The translations under genes and the position numbers were made by a program. From Cupriavidus numazuensis (GTDB lineage: Bacteria > Pseudomonadota > Gammaproteobacteria > Burkholderiales > Burkholderiaceae), in the NCBI RefSeq assembly GCF_905397435.1, contig NZ_CAJPVI010000033.1, positions 1 to 64,000 on the forward strand: a DNA stretch of 64,000 nucleotides, read 5' to 3'. Positions 56,706-64,000 of this stretch are shown here, in pieces (positions within the stretch are counted from its first letter, which is position 1; each line of letters begins with the position of its first letter). The notes under the pieces are model-generated. The model searched no databases. It saw nothing but the letters and a program-made list of their open reading frames with translations, and had not been told where the DNA came from.

Positions 56706-57134
56706 ATGCACAAGAACGATTTGCTCCATTGCACCGCAAAGATATGCAGAATACTTGGCCTGCTCTGGATGACCGGCGCTCTCGCTTTTGGCCTGATTTC
56801 CATGCTGTGGGACCATCGTGAGTTGACACATGCGGAGCAGGTCCGACTCTATGAACGAGAAGTCGGGCATGGCATTGCTCAGGATATGCAAAAGCGGAGC
56901 ACAACGTCGCGCGACGCCAAGCAGGCTGGCCGCGGAACGCCGAGGTGGGTCTACGTCGGCGAATACGAAAAGACCATGCACCAGGCCGAGATCCTGAAAC
57001 GCTACTTCGGCGCATCACCGCCGACAAAGCTGAGGTTTGACTGGATCGCCGCACTGCGCCATCTGCTTGACGGTGCACTTGGACTGATAGTTGCTTGGAC
57101 TGTGGCATGGCTGCTCGATGATTTCCGTGCGTAA
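56706..57134 (+). CDS. Hypothetical protein with two membrane helices, 142 aa
   Basis: N-terminal transmembrane segment (ILGLLWMTGALAFGLISML), an approximately 85-residue soluble loop with a charged helix (RELTHAEQVRLYEREVGHGI), and a C-terminal membrane helix (LLDGALGLIVAWTVAWLLDD). The soluble part would lie in the periplasm. Composition is credible for a real gene. Family not recognised. Confidence 0.6.
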   Translation: MHKNDLLHCTAKICRILGLLWMTGALAFGLISMLWDHRELTHAEQVRLYEREVGHGIAQDMQKRSTTSRDAKQAGRGTPRWVYVGEYEKTMHQAEILKRYFGASPPTKLRFDWIAALRHLLDGALGLIVAWTVAWLLDDFRA

Positions 57135-57458
57135 CATGATCAGCCTGCACTGATGATAAGACCGACGTATGTGGATCCCTTCGGTTAAGCTCGGGGCCTT
57201 TCTGGATGCAAAGTTGATATGACTCCGGACGAGCCACCGCTTGCGACGCCGCATCCACGGCGCGGACATTTTCCATGAGGGCGAGGCCCCAGAAAAATTT
57301 ATCATCACCCCGATCACGTCGGCCATGGTTGGCAGCCAGAGCAGCGGGGCGCCGCAAATTTGCTCCAGCGCAGCAAGTCGAGGTTGTGGGCCTGACCTGG
57401 CCTGACCATGGGTCTGCCGCGTGACAATAGCCGCCGCCCGAAGCCGCCGCCGGTCGCT
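57135..57458. other. Intergenic before the IS630 element
   Basis: About 325 bases with no supported gene. Open frames are GC-driven. Confidence 0.45.
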
Positions 57459-58610
57459 AGTGTAGCGTTCTGTTCATGGTGGCACTTAGGTGAGATTATT
57501 GTTCTACTGCGACACAGCGTGGAGAGAGCGAGTGCGAGTTGCCCCCGAGATCATGTTGAGCGACGAGGAGCGAACCAAGTTGACGCGGCTGGTTCAGTCG
57601 AAGCTCACGAGCGTGAGGCTGGCGCAGCGCGCGCATTGTGCTGCTGGCCGCCAACGGCATGCAGAACAAGGACATCGCCGAGCAGTTGAGAATCGGACGC
57701 GTGCAGGTCTCGCGTTGGCGTGAGCGGTATGTGCAATCGGGGCTGGCCGGGATCGAACGCGACTTGCCGCACGGTGCGCCGCCACTGAAGGTAGATACGG
57801 CGCGGCTGGTGGAGCTGCCCCCTCACAGCAAGCCCCTGGCGGCCACGCTGGAGCACGCGCAAGATGGCCGCCGAGTTGAGCGTGAGCGCCAGCACGTCAT
57901 GCGCCGTTGGCACGCCCATGGATTGAAGCCGCACATCGTGCGCGGCTTCAAGGTGTCGCGCGATCCGAAGTTTGTCGAGAAGCTTGAAGATATCGTTGGC
58001 CTGTACATGTCACCGCCCGAGCACGCGCTGGTGCTGTGCTGTGATGAGACGAGCCAGGTGCAGGCGCTGGATCGCACACAGCCCGGGCTGCCGCTGAAGA
58101 AAGGATGCGCGGCCACCATGACGCACGACTACAACCGCAATGGCACGACCACGCTATTTGCCGCGCTCAACGTGCTCGATGGCCAGGTCATTGCCCAGTG
58201 CCAGCAGCGCCACCGCCATAGCGAGTGGCTGAAGTTCCTGCGCAAGATCGACCGCGAAACGCCCAAGGACAAGACGCTGCATCTGATCGCCGACAACTAC
58301 GCGACGCACAAGCATCCTGCGGTGCAGGATTGGTTGGCCAAACATCCGCGCTTCAACATGCACTTCACGCCTACCTCGGCATCTTGGCTGAACATGATCG
58401 AGCGATTCTTTCGCGACATCACAACCGAGCGACTTCGCCGCGGCGTATTCACCAGCGTGCCGGAACTGGTCGACGCGATCAACGAATACATCGCTCACCA
58501 CAGCACCACCCCCAAGCCGTTCATCTGGACCAAGAGCGCTCGCGACATCCTACAGAAGGTCATTCGCGCCAACCGCCGCTTAAGTTCCAAACAGAATGGA
58601 ACACTACACT
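57459..58610 (+). mobile_element. IS630-family element, degenerate
   Basis: Terminal inverted repeats AGTGTAGCGTTC (57459-57470) and, on the other strand at 58599-58610, AGTGTAGTGTTC (11 of 12 identical) enclose a 1.15-kb region with a frameshifted transposase gene. A TA duplication is not clear at both ends. Confidence 0.7.
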
Positions 58611-58627
58611 TCTATGATGAGAATTGA
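57541..58627 (+). pseudogene. IS630-family transposase, frameshifted
   Basis: The first part (LSDEERTKLTRLVQSKLTSV RLAQRA) and the rest (LLAANGMQNKDIAEQLRIGR ...) are in different frames. A second, compensated double shift around 57842-57900 scrambles the expected HWSTRKMAAEL stretch. The catalytic core is otherwise complete: CCDETSQVQALDRTQPGLPL, LHLIADNYATHKHPAVQDWL and SASWLNMIERFFRDITTERL. Probably inactive unless frameshifting restores it. The stop lies beyond the terminal repeat. Confidence 0.8.
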
Positions 58628-58722
58628 GTCAAGGTTTTTCGCTAAAAATGGGTGGCCTCGGCTCGCAAGATAGTTCTTGCGGAGATTGGATCAAGGCGCG
58701 AAGGGAGTAGGACAGGCTTTAC

Positions 58723-58941
58723 GTGTTGTCGGCAGTCCTCTGGGTCCAAGGCTTCCTCTCCGGCATGAATGTTGGGAAGAAGGCGGATCAGGTCGTCAGC
58801 TTACCGGCAGGCAGCGTTATCGAGACGCTTCTCGACAGAGAGTGCGACAAGTCGCCTACACAGCCGTTGTTCATCCAATCATTGGTGGTGTACGGGAAAC
58901 TTCGGATAGAGCAAGGTAAGAACGCCGGCCGGCAGAAGTAG
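58723..58941 (+). CDS. C-terminal part of a plasmid-type hypothetical protein
   Basis: WVQGFLSGMNVGKKADQV, LPAGSVIETLLDRECDKSPT and QPLFIQSLVVYGKL fit small periplasmic proteins with a conserved WVxGFLSG core and a cysteine near the C-terminus, a pattern seen in plasmid-borne unknowns. An in-frame stop at 58708-58710 precedes the GTG start, so the N-terminus was probably lost, perhaps with the IS630 insertion upstream. Confidence 0.45.
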   Translation: MLSAVLWVQGFLSGMNVGKKADQVVSLPAGSVIETLLDRECDKSPTQPLFIQSLVVYGKLRIEQGKNAGRQK

Positions 58942-58974
58942 CGGACCTGTCCCTACGATGGTGTCGAGGGGCGA

Positions 58975-59008
58975 AAAGGGGGTCCGTCCGCCTCGGCGGA
59001 CCCCCTTT
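58975..59008. terminator. Strong bidirectional terminator hairpin
   Basis: AAAGGGGGTCCG and CGGACCCCCTTT are perfect 12-base inverted arms with a 10-base loop, with A/T runs at both outer ends. It follows the hypothetical gene at 58723-58941 and faces the convergent gene ending at 59304. Confidence 0.85.
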
Positions 59009-59303
59009 CCACAACGGACTAGATACTAAGCATCGCGCATGCACCCCGCATCACCGCAATGCCCTTTCCCTCTACGGGAAGCCCGTACGCTGCGACCCTG
59101 ACTTCGCAACTTCATTCAGTTCCGACCATCTCATCACTGCGCAGGCTTGGTTGCCCGTCTACCCGGCCGGTCTTGAACACGGAGCGAATTTTGTCTGAGT
59201 CCCTACTTATCCAAAAGAGTAGATTTACTCAGACATCGGCAAGGCGTTTAGGCAGCCTCCCCTCTGTGTCGGCCGTGTGGCCGACCCTTATGCCGGCCAC
59301 AGG
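59009..59303. other. Intergenic, no gene supported
   Basis: Nearly 300 bases between converging genes. A plus-strand frame running from 59059 overlaps the lipoprotein gene on the other strand and is not supported. Confidence 0.45.
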
Positions 59304-60126
59304 TCAGGGACTGAATCGGAACGACAGCCCAGCCTTCCGTCCGTCCTTTGCCGTCTGCATCTCGCACGTCAGTTTCTTGCCGACCTTACTTTGGCGTATT
59401 TGGCACTGCCCGCTGGCCTCCAGAAAACTGACACCCTCTCCTCTACCCGCGTCAAGCCCGAACGTCTCCACATTGAAGCTTGAGAGTTCCGGGGAAACGA
59501 CAACCTCAGGTCGGGTGGAAAACAATAGGGTCTGGCCACCACCGATCTCTACGCGCATTGCATTCCAGCCGTTTGGATATACCGTGCGGCGCAAATTCGC
59601 ACCCCGCAGGGTCAGGTCCCGGCCGCTTACGACCAGCTTCTCGCAGACACCGGTTACCTGGAGCTCAGTGATTGTCGGCGTCTCGACCGTCGCGGTGTTT
59701 GTCTTCAGGGCCGGGCGTTCATAAGCCGGTGAGAGGGTGCTGCTGGCCGCAGCGGTCGTGGTCGTCGAACGCGGAGCTTCCGTGGAATAGCCCAGCGCGT
59801 ACATGCAAGCCTTGAACGCGGAGCCCCTTGCCCCAGTGTTTGCGTCGTAAGTCACGGTTTGGGGGTGGTTGGACATACCCGCCGGTCGTCGTGCAATTGG
59901 TCGTCCCGTAGCTTCCAGAATTGATGCTCTGACAGGTCGTCAACATGGGCGTGGTGATCGCCTGTCCGATGGGCGTGCTGACATTCGAGACGGGGAACTG
60001 GCGGTAGGCGTCCGCGGTGCATTGCGCTTTGTCGTGCTCGAACTCGTTCTGCGTTGCGCCTTCTTTATACCAGGTCGTCGTACACCCCGCGACAAGGAGG
60101 GAGACCATCAAGATCAGTCGGCGCAT
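59304..60126 (-). pseudogene. Lipoprotein gene with a one-base frameshift in a C run
   Basis: The N-terminus MRRLILMVSLLVAGCTTTWY is a lipoprotein signal with lipobox VAGC, followed by ATQNEFEHDKAQCTADAYRQ, typical of small plasmid lipoproteins. At about 59866-59870 a run of five C shifts the frame: QPPP is followed by NRDLRR in one frame but by TVTYDANTGARGSAFKACMY in the next, and the latter continues plausibly to a stop at 59304. With one C removed the product would be about 270 residues with a C-terminal beta-rich domain. It could be inactivation, sequencing error or, less likely, phase variation. Confidence 0.65.
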
Positions 60127-60186
60127 ATTGTTCTCCCCACTGATCTTCCAGTTTCTGCGCTCAAGTGTGGAACTGATTTCGCAGTG

Positions 60187-60209
60187 GGCTAGCAGACTGA
60201 CTGCTAGCC
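60187..60209. repeat. Perfect 9-bp-stem inverted repeat
   Basis: GGCTAGCAG-ACTGA-CTGCTAGCC. It lies upstream of the lipoprotein gene in a 360-base gene-free region; no T-run on either side, so it is more likely a regulatory or recombination site than a terminator. Confidence 0.55.
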
Positions 60210-60489
60210 AACCACGCGCCAGGGTTATGCAAATTCATAAAAAAAATAATTTACATTGATCTTGCCCCTGGATTTTCGACCTGATCAGATTCAGCTCCGG
60301 CAGAAATCGTTACTTCTCAAGCACTTACAGCTGCGTGTCCGTACGCGTGTATGGGACCGAACAGTGCTTGCTCGTCGGACGAGTCCGATAACCGCCCCGC
60401 ACAGGGCATTTTTATTTGGGACTTAGAGGGTATGGGCCCCCGTACGCGTGGTCTCGCATCTCGACCACCCTCACCCAGGAGCGCGGACC
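60210..60489. other. Gene-free region with structured segments
   Basis: It contains TCGGAC-GA-GTCCGA (60375-60388) followed by GCCC-CGCACA-GGGC and a T-rich tract (60394-60414), a possible small-RNA terminator. CCGTACGCGTG occurs twice (near 60342 and 60440). No protein gene is seen. Confidence 0.5.
60375..60414 (+). terminator. Possible intrinsic terminator / small RNA 3' end
   Basis: Two adjacent short stems (TCGGAC/GTCCGA and GCCC/GGGC) are followed by ATTTTTATTT. No upstream gene on this strand explains a terminator, so an untranslated transcript is possible. Confidence 0.4.
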
Positions 60490-60737
60490 ATGACCACGGA
60501 GATTGACCAGGTAGCTCGGAACCGATTCGAAGATGCCCTGTTTATTCAGGCAGGGGCCAGCAACCCAAGCGGCGTAGCTCGGGCTTTGGTGCGAGCCATC
60601 AATGCCTGCCAGCCGAAAACGTCCAAGCCAGAAAAGACGCTGCTGTGCGGCTGATCACCCATCAACTCGCCTTCCTCTGCGGCGTGAGGGAGATGGACTC
60701 TGATCCCCCTCTACGGAAGACTGACCGAGGAGTGTGA
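60490..60737 (+). pseudogene. Small plasmid protein, frameshifted
   Basis: The start MTTEIDQVARNRFEDALFIQ has AGGAG upstream, and the frame closes at 60654. A missing A near 60635 (gaaaagac) would restore a second half in another frame (DAAVRLITHQLAFLCGVREM ... stop at 60735-60737). The second half resembles the C-terminus of small proteins encoded near Burkholderiales plasmid replication genes. Either a one-base deletion or a sequencing error. Function unknown. Confidence 0.55.
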
Positions 60738-61110
60738 GACAAAGAGTGCGGCGATCAAGTCTGCCGTATCCGAGACGACAGCGGGAGCGAACTGAACTCT
60801 CCCACACGGGCGCCGACTCGCCAGACACCCCTAACTCAGGGCCAGCGCCCCCCGGTTTACGTCCCCATCTCACGCGCGCGCCCCGCCGAAATTTAGGCGA
60901 CGGCGTAGCACCGCGATTCACCGACACCCCATTTGAGTGCAGAAGAGGCGCTCGATGCCTTTCAGCGTGTGCGCAACGCTGCCTCTCACTCTTAAGAGTT
61001 TACTTGAAGTATACGCCGTTAACGAATATGCTCCGTCCGAAGCACATCACCCGTGCTTTTGATGTCTTCATCTCAATTGTGGGTGATGACCCAACAACCA
61101 GGGGAAATCA
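60738..61110. other. parA upstream region
   Basis: About 370 bases before parA. It contains the 12-base palindrome ACTCTTAAGAGT at 60988-60999 and AGGGGAA as ribosome-binding site before ATG 61111. No gene is supported. Confidence 0.5.
60988..60999. promoter_or_regulatory. Palindrome upstream of parA, likely autoregulatory operator
   Basis: ACTCTTAAGAGT is a perfect palindrome about 110 bases upstream of parA, followed by TTACTTGAAGTATAC. Large ParA proteins with an N-terminal helix-turn-helix repress their own promoter, so this is a plausible site. Confidence 0.5.
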
Positions 61111-62322
61111 ATGTCCGAAAGCGACGTCCTCATTTCGAAATCGCTCGCGAGCGGCGACACTCCGACATCGATCGCCGATCTCCTGGCGATCAAGAACCGC
61201 GCCCAGCGCGCTTTCAGCCAAAAGCGCGAGCTGATGCTGGAGCCCTACCCGCGGAAGAAAGCACCGACGTTCACGTCGAACGACATTATCTCACTATGCA
61301 ACCTATCACGGGACCAGTTCAAATACCTGACCAGGAAGGGTGAACTCCCGGCTGGCCAGCAGCAAGAAAACAAGCGCGCCAAGGAATACTCCTTGGCGGA
61401 CGCCATCGCTTGGGTTCGCGCCACTTCCAAGCGCCCCACCCGTCCAGAACAGGTTAGGGGCCGCATCATTGCCGTGGCAAATTTCAAGGGCGGCGTCGCC
61501 AAGACATCGACCGCCGTGGCGCTGGGGCAGGCGCTTTCGCTGATCGGCCGTCGCGTGCTGGTGATTGACTGTGACCCGCAAGGCTCCGCCACGCAGCTCT
61601 GCGGGTACGCGCCCGATGCTGAGATCGAAGAGCAGCACACCATCCTCCCGCTGATCTACCGCGACTTCGCCACGCTGGATTACGCCATCAAGGAGACGTA
61701 TTGGCAGAATCTGGATCTGGTTCCGGCGTCGACCATGCTGTTCGATGCGGAATTCGAGATCCCCAAACAGATCGCCGAGAACCTGGAGAAGCGCGTTCAT
61801 TTCAAGTGGTGGGACATTCTGCGCGCCGGTCTCGAGCCGGTCACGGCGAACTACGATGTGGTCATCATCGACACCCCGCCATCGTTGAGCTACATCACGC
61901 TGAACGCGCTGGTGTCCGCCGACGCGATCCTGATGCCCTGCCCTCCGGAAGGTCTGGATTTCGCCAGCTCGACCCAGTTCTGGGATCTGGCTGCGGAGAC
62001 GCTTTCGGGGGTGCCCGGGTTCGAAGAATCGAAGCAGTACGACTTCGTCAACATCCTGCTCACGAAAGCACGGAACACGGATCTATCCCGGAAAGTCCGG
62101 GAATGGCTCACCGACGCCTACGGGGAGCGACTGCTCCCCTTCGTCATTCCGGAGTCTTCCGTTCAGGCCACCGTGGCGGCCGGGCTCTGCACCGTCTACG
62201 ACACGACAAAAGCGGACTGGAACAGCACGACGTACGCACGTATTCGTGAGCCGCTGGATCAGCTGGCCGAGTTCGTCAACACGCATCTCGAACGCGCTTG
62301 GAAACGGGGGTCCGCACAATGA
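61111..62322 (+). CDS. parA: Plasmid partition ATPase ParA (large, HTH-containing type)
   Basis: A 403-residue type Ia ParA. An N-terminal approximately 110-residue DNA-binding region (TFTSNDIISLCNLSRDQFKY, EYSLADAIAWVRATSK) precedes the deviant Walker A KGGVAKTST (126-134), Walker A' VLVIDCDPQGSATQL and Walker B-like YDVVIIDTPPSLSYITLNAL. It drives segregation of the replicon and represses the operon. It overlaps parB by four bases (ATGA). Confidence 0.95.
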   Translation: MSESDVLISKSLASGDTPTSIADLLAIKNRAQRAFSQKRELMLEPYPRKKAPTFTSNDIISLCNLSRDQFKYLTRKGELPAGQQQENKRAKEYSLADAIAWVRATSKRPTRPEQVRGRIIAVANFKGGVAKTSTAVALGQALSLIGRRVLVIDCDPQGSATQLCGYAPDAEIEEQHTILPLIYRDFATLDYAIKETYWQNLDLVPASTMLFDAEFEIPKQIAENLEKRVHFKWWDILRAGLEPVTANYDVVIIDTPPSLSYITLNALVSADAILMPCPPEGLDFASSTQFWDLAAETLSGVPGFEESKQYDFVNILLTKARNTDLSRKVREWLTDAYGERLLPFVIPESSVQATVAAGLCTVYDTTKADWNSTTYARIREPLDQLAEFVNTHLERAWKRGSAQ

Positions 62323-63365
62323 GCAGGTTCAAAAATCGGCTATTTGAAAAAATGACCGTGCCGGAGAACGATGCTGCAGCAGTCGCTAGCAATCCGCCTC
62401 CGACCGCTTCTGCTCCCGAAGAAAGGCGAACCTCCCCTGGCCGCGTGCTGGACGCACAGAACAGGATCTTGGAAGCCGAGAACCTGCGCGTCGAAGCGGA
62501 AACCAAGCTTCAAGGTGCGCTTGCCCGGATCCAAAGCCTAGAGGCTGGCGGCGCTGGGGGTACTGCGATTGAGCTCCCTACGGGCAAGCTCCACGAGGTC
62601 CCCGGGCGTCGGCGGTACATGCCGCCTGATAAGTACGCAGAACTCCGGGAGAACCTGCGACACAACCCGATGGTGAACCCTGTCGTCGTGCTGCCCCGTC
62701 CTGACGGTGAATGGGATATCTGGTCTGGCCACCACCGCTGGGACATTCATATCGAGTTGGGTCGGCCCACGATCAAGTGTTTGGTGGCCGCGGTCGAGTC
62801 AGAGACAGAAGCCACGGATGGCGCCTTCTTTGCCAACCTGATGCAGTCCGACCTGACGGATTTTGAAAAGTACGTCGGGATCAAGCGCTTCCACGCCGGT
62901 CATCCGGAGTTCACCCAAACGGAAGTCGCGGAGCGAAGCGGCCTCTCCAAGCAGCAGGTCAGCAAGCTCTATGCGTTCGACCGGCTGCCGGCCGAAGCGC
63001 TAGCCATGATCGAGGCGGATAAGTCGATCATCGGTAGCGATACGGTGGCGGAACTGGCGAAGCTTGCTGAGACCGGCAAGACCGCACGAGTCGTCGAAGC
63101 GGTCAAGTTGTTAGCCGAGAAGAGGCTGGATCAGTCCCAGGCGCTGAAGCATGCTCGCGCAGTGGAAGCGCCTAAGAAAGCTGCGGCAAAGCCTGAGGCG
63201 TTCAAGGTCAGGGCGGGCAAGAGCACCTGGTGCGATGTACGTCGCGTGAAGAACGTGATGCGCATCGAGTTCAGGACCGAAGAGCAAGCCAGCGCGGCCC
63301 AAGAGGCCATTCGCATGCACCTGGAGAAGATGGCGCAGGACAGTACTCAAAACGCCGATCACTAA
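62319..63365 (+). CDS. parB: Plasmid partition protein ParB
   Basis: A 348-residue centromere-binding protein. The ParB/Sulfiredoxin-type N-domain has LPTGKLHEVPGRRRYMPP, then WDIWSGHHRWDIHIELGR (the GERRxRA-type CTP-binding box is altered to SGHHRW), then FFANLMQSDLTDFEKYVGIK (the ENIQR-type box as NLMQS). A helix-turn-helix follows (FTQTEVAERSGLSKQQVSKL) and a C-terminal dimerisation tail. It binds parS sites, likely in the flanking intergenic regions. Confidence 0.93.
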   Translation: MSRFKNRLFEKMTVPENDAAAVASNPPPTASAPEERRTSPGRVLDAQNRILEAENLRVEAETKLQGALARIQSLEAGGAGGTAIELPTGKLHEVPGRRRYMPPDKYAELRENLRHNPMVNPVVVLPRPDGEWDIWSGHHRWDIHIELGRPTIKCLVAAVESETEATDGAFFANLMQSDLTDFEKYVGIKRFHAGHPEFTQTEVAERSGLSKQQVSKLYAFDRLPAEALAMIEADKSIIGSDTVAELAKLAETGKTARVVEAVKLLAEKRLDQSQALKHARAVEAPKKAAAKPEAFKVRAGKSTWCDVRRVKNVMRIEFRTEEQASAAQEAIRMHLEKMAQDSTQNADH

Positions 63366-63437
63366 GTGCTTGATTTTAAATGTGTCCCGATTCGAGACTC
63401 GGAGAGCCGAGATGATGTAACGACACCCTACAAAGAC

Positions 63438-63467
63438 AAAAGCCTTCGGCTGGAACCGAAGGCTTTT
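63438..63467 (+). terminator. Intrinsic terminator after parB
   Basis: AAAAGCCTTCGG-CTGGAA-CCGAAGGCTTTT: perfect 12-base arms with T4 at the end. Confidence 0.85.
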
Positions 63468-63519
63468 GAATAAACAGGGCTTGGCTGGAACCTCGCCCGT
63501 CACACTCCCGGCTGGAACC
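63448..63519 (+). repeat. Three direct repeats GGCTGGAACC (candidate iterons)
   Basis: Copies at 63448-63457, 63483-63492 and 63510-63519, same strand, spaced 35 and 27 bases. The first lies in the loop of the parB terminator. Irregular spacing is atypical of classical iterons, but the location directly before repA is suggestive. Confidence 0.5.
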
Positions 63520-63604
63520 GGAACGAGTAGGCAACTCGGAGTGTAGCGGAACGGAAAAGACAGTCAAGCGTTCGAGTCCATTTTTGAAAATGGAAAGCTT
63601 GATC

Positions 63605-64000
63605 ATGTCTATCGCGCAACACTCAGTTGCTGGCGAGGCCGGCATTCGCCTCGACGCCGTCTCGACTGCTACTTTCTCCGATCCGACGAGCACTCCCCCG
63701 CTCTCATCGGACAACACCAACCTGCCCTGGATCATCCTCCGCGCCGTGCATCGTGCCTCGCGCGTCGACGGCCTTCCCACTCGTGCGCGCGCCGTGCTGG
63801 CCGCCCTCGCCCGTACGGTGGATGCCAAGCGTCCCTACGCAGAGATCTTTGCGCGCCGTACCCTGCTCTCAGAACGGGCAATGCAGTCCGAGCGTACGTT
63901 CTATCGCAGCCTGACCGATCTGGAGACCGCTGGGTTGATCGACCGACGTCCGCAGCGTCGTTACGTCGACCACGGTCTCTTTGGCCGTGCCTATCTGCAT
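63605..64000 (+). CDS. repA: Plasmid/chromid replication initiator RepA (N-terminal part)
   Basis: Open to the end of the window (132 codons visible). MSIAQHSVAGEAGIRL is followed by NLPWIILRAVHRASRVDGLP and RARAVLAALARTVDAKRPYA, then SERTFYRSLTDLETAGLIDR, a winged-helix segment, then LFGRAYLH. This is the N-terminal pattern of Burkholderia/Cupriavidus megaplasmid and chromid initiators. ATG 63605 is chosen; an in-frame ATG at 63590 is possible. It would bind repeats in the upstream region to start replication. Confidence 0.88.
   Translation, partial: MSIAQHSVAGEAGIRLDAVSTATFSDPTSTPPLSSDNTNLPWIILRAVHRASRVDGLPTRARAVLAALARTVDAKRPYAEIFARRTLLSERAMQSERTFYRSLTDLETAGLIDRRPQRRYVDHGLFGRAYLH

Larger units (their letters stand above)
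63366..63604. other. parB-repA intergenic region: probable origin / incompatibility locus
   Basis: A 240-base region packed with structure: CTCGG-AGAG-CCGAG (63398-63411), the parB terminator (63438-63467), three copies of GGCTGGAACC, and a nested hairpin (ACACTC 63502-63507 with GAGTGT 63539-63544, enclosing CGAGT-AGGCA-ACTCG 63524-63538). This is where parS, an antisense RNA or the Rep binding sites would be expected. Confidence 0.6.

Overview
The window looks like part of a large secondary replicon (megaplasmid or chromid) of a GC-rich betaproteobacterium of the Burkholderiaceae, most likely Cupriavidus or Ralstonia. The grounds are the Burkholderiales-type porin, the Bug-family solute receptor next to a LysR regulator, the Na+-type F-ATPase operon without a delta gene, and a ParA-ParB-Rep block of the Burkholderia/Cupriavidus megaplasmid type at the right edge. 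No rRNA, tRNA or CRISPR array was seen. The species call is inference.

Layout. 1-6 kb: a porin, then decayed and accessory DNA (IS110 remnant, MazEF toxin-antitoxin pair, a broken HEAT-repeat gene, an orphan HipB-like regulator). 6-11.5 kb: a compact TniA-TniB-TniQ transposition module with an IS4-family insertion (perfect 9-bp target duplication) just upstream of tniA, and IS630 debris. 11.6-25.5 kb: catabolic genes: acyl-CoA dehydrogenase, a MalT-type LuxR regulator, LysR/Bug receptor/FAD monooxygenase, an IS1182 copy, and a GntR-asparaginase operon divergent from an MFS transporter. 26-35.3 kb: stress and envelope genes: a secreted small protein, an HtrA-like lipoprotein protease, a universal stress protein, a spanin-like pair, a broken GH15 gene, a stomatin-like protein, NhaA and a DUF883-like protein. 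35.6-43 kb: a complete carbohydrate ABC importer and a very large class A penicillin-binding protein. 43.3-44.7 kb: a scrambled branched-chain amino-acid transporter remnant with alternately inverted pieces. 44.7-51.5 kb: an FNR/ANR-type promoter, a Spy-like periplasmic protein and a nine-gene N-type ATPase operon (atpD-C-Q-B-E-F-A-G, no atpR seen, plus the Spy-like gene in front). 51.5-57 kb: a glutamate/aspartate-type binding protein, an orphan Rieske protein, a second HtrA lipoprotein with a second copy of the small secreted protein, and a SpoIIAA-like protein. 57.4-61 kb: a degenerate IS630 copy and frameshifted plasmid genes. 61.1-64 kb: parA, parB, a structured intergenic region and the start of the replication initiator.

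How it fits together. The 26-56 kb block reads as an envelope-stress and low-oxygen/ion-homeostasis island: Na+/H+ antiport, a probably sodium-coupled ATPase behind an anaerobic-type promoter, periplasmic chaperone and proteases, a stress protein and a stomatin. Two HtrA-like proteases each sit beside a member of the same small secreted protein family, which suggests a functional pair. Insertions, frameshifts and scrambled transporter genes show that the replicon is undergoing active turnover. All functional calls rest on sequence motifs and family knowledge; no database search was run.
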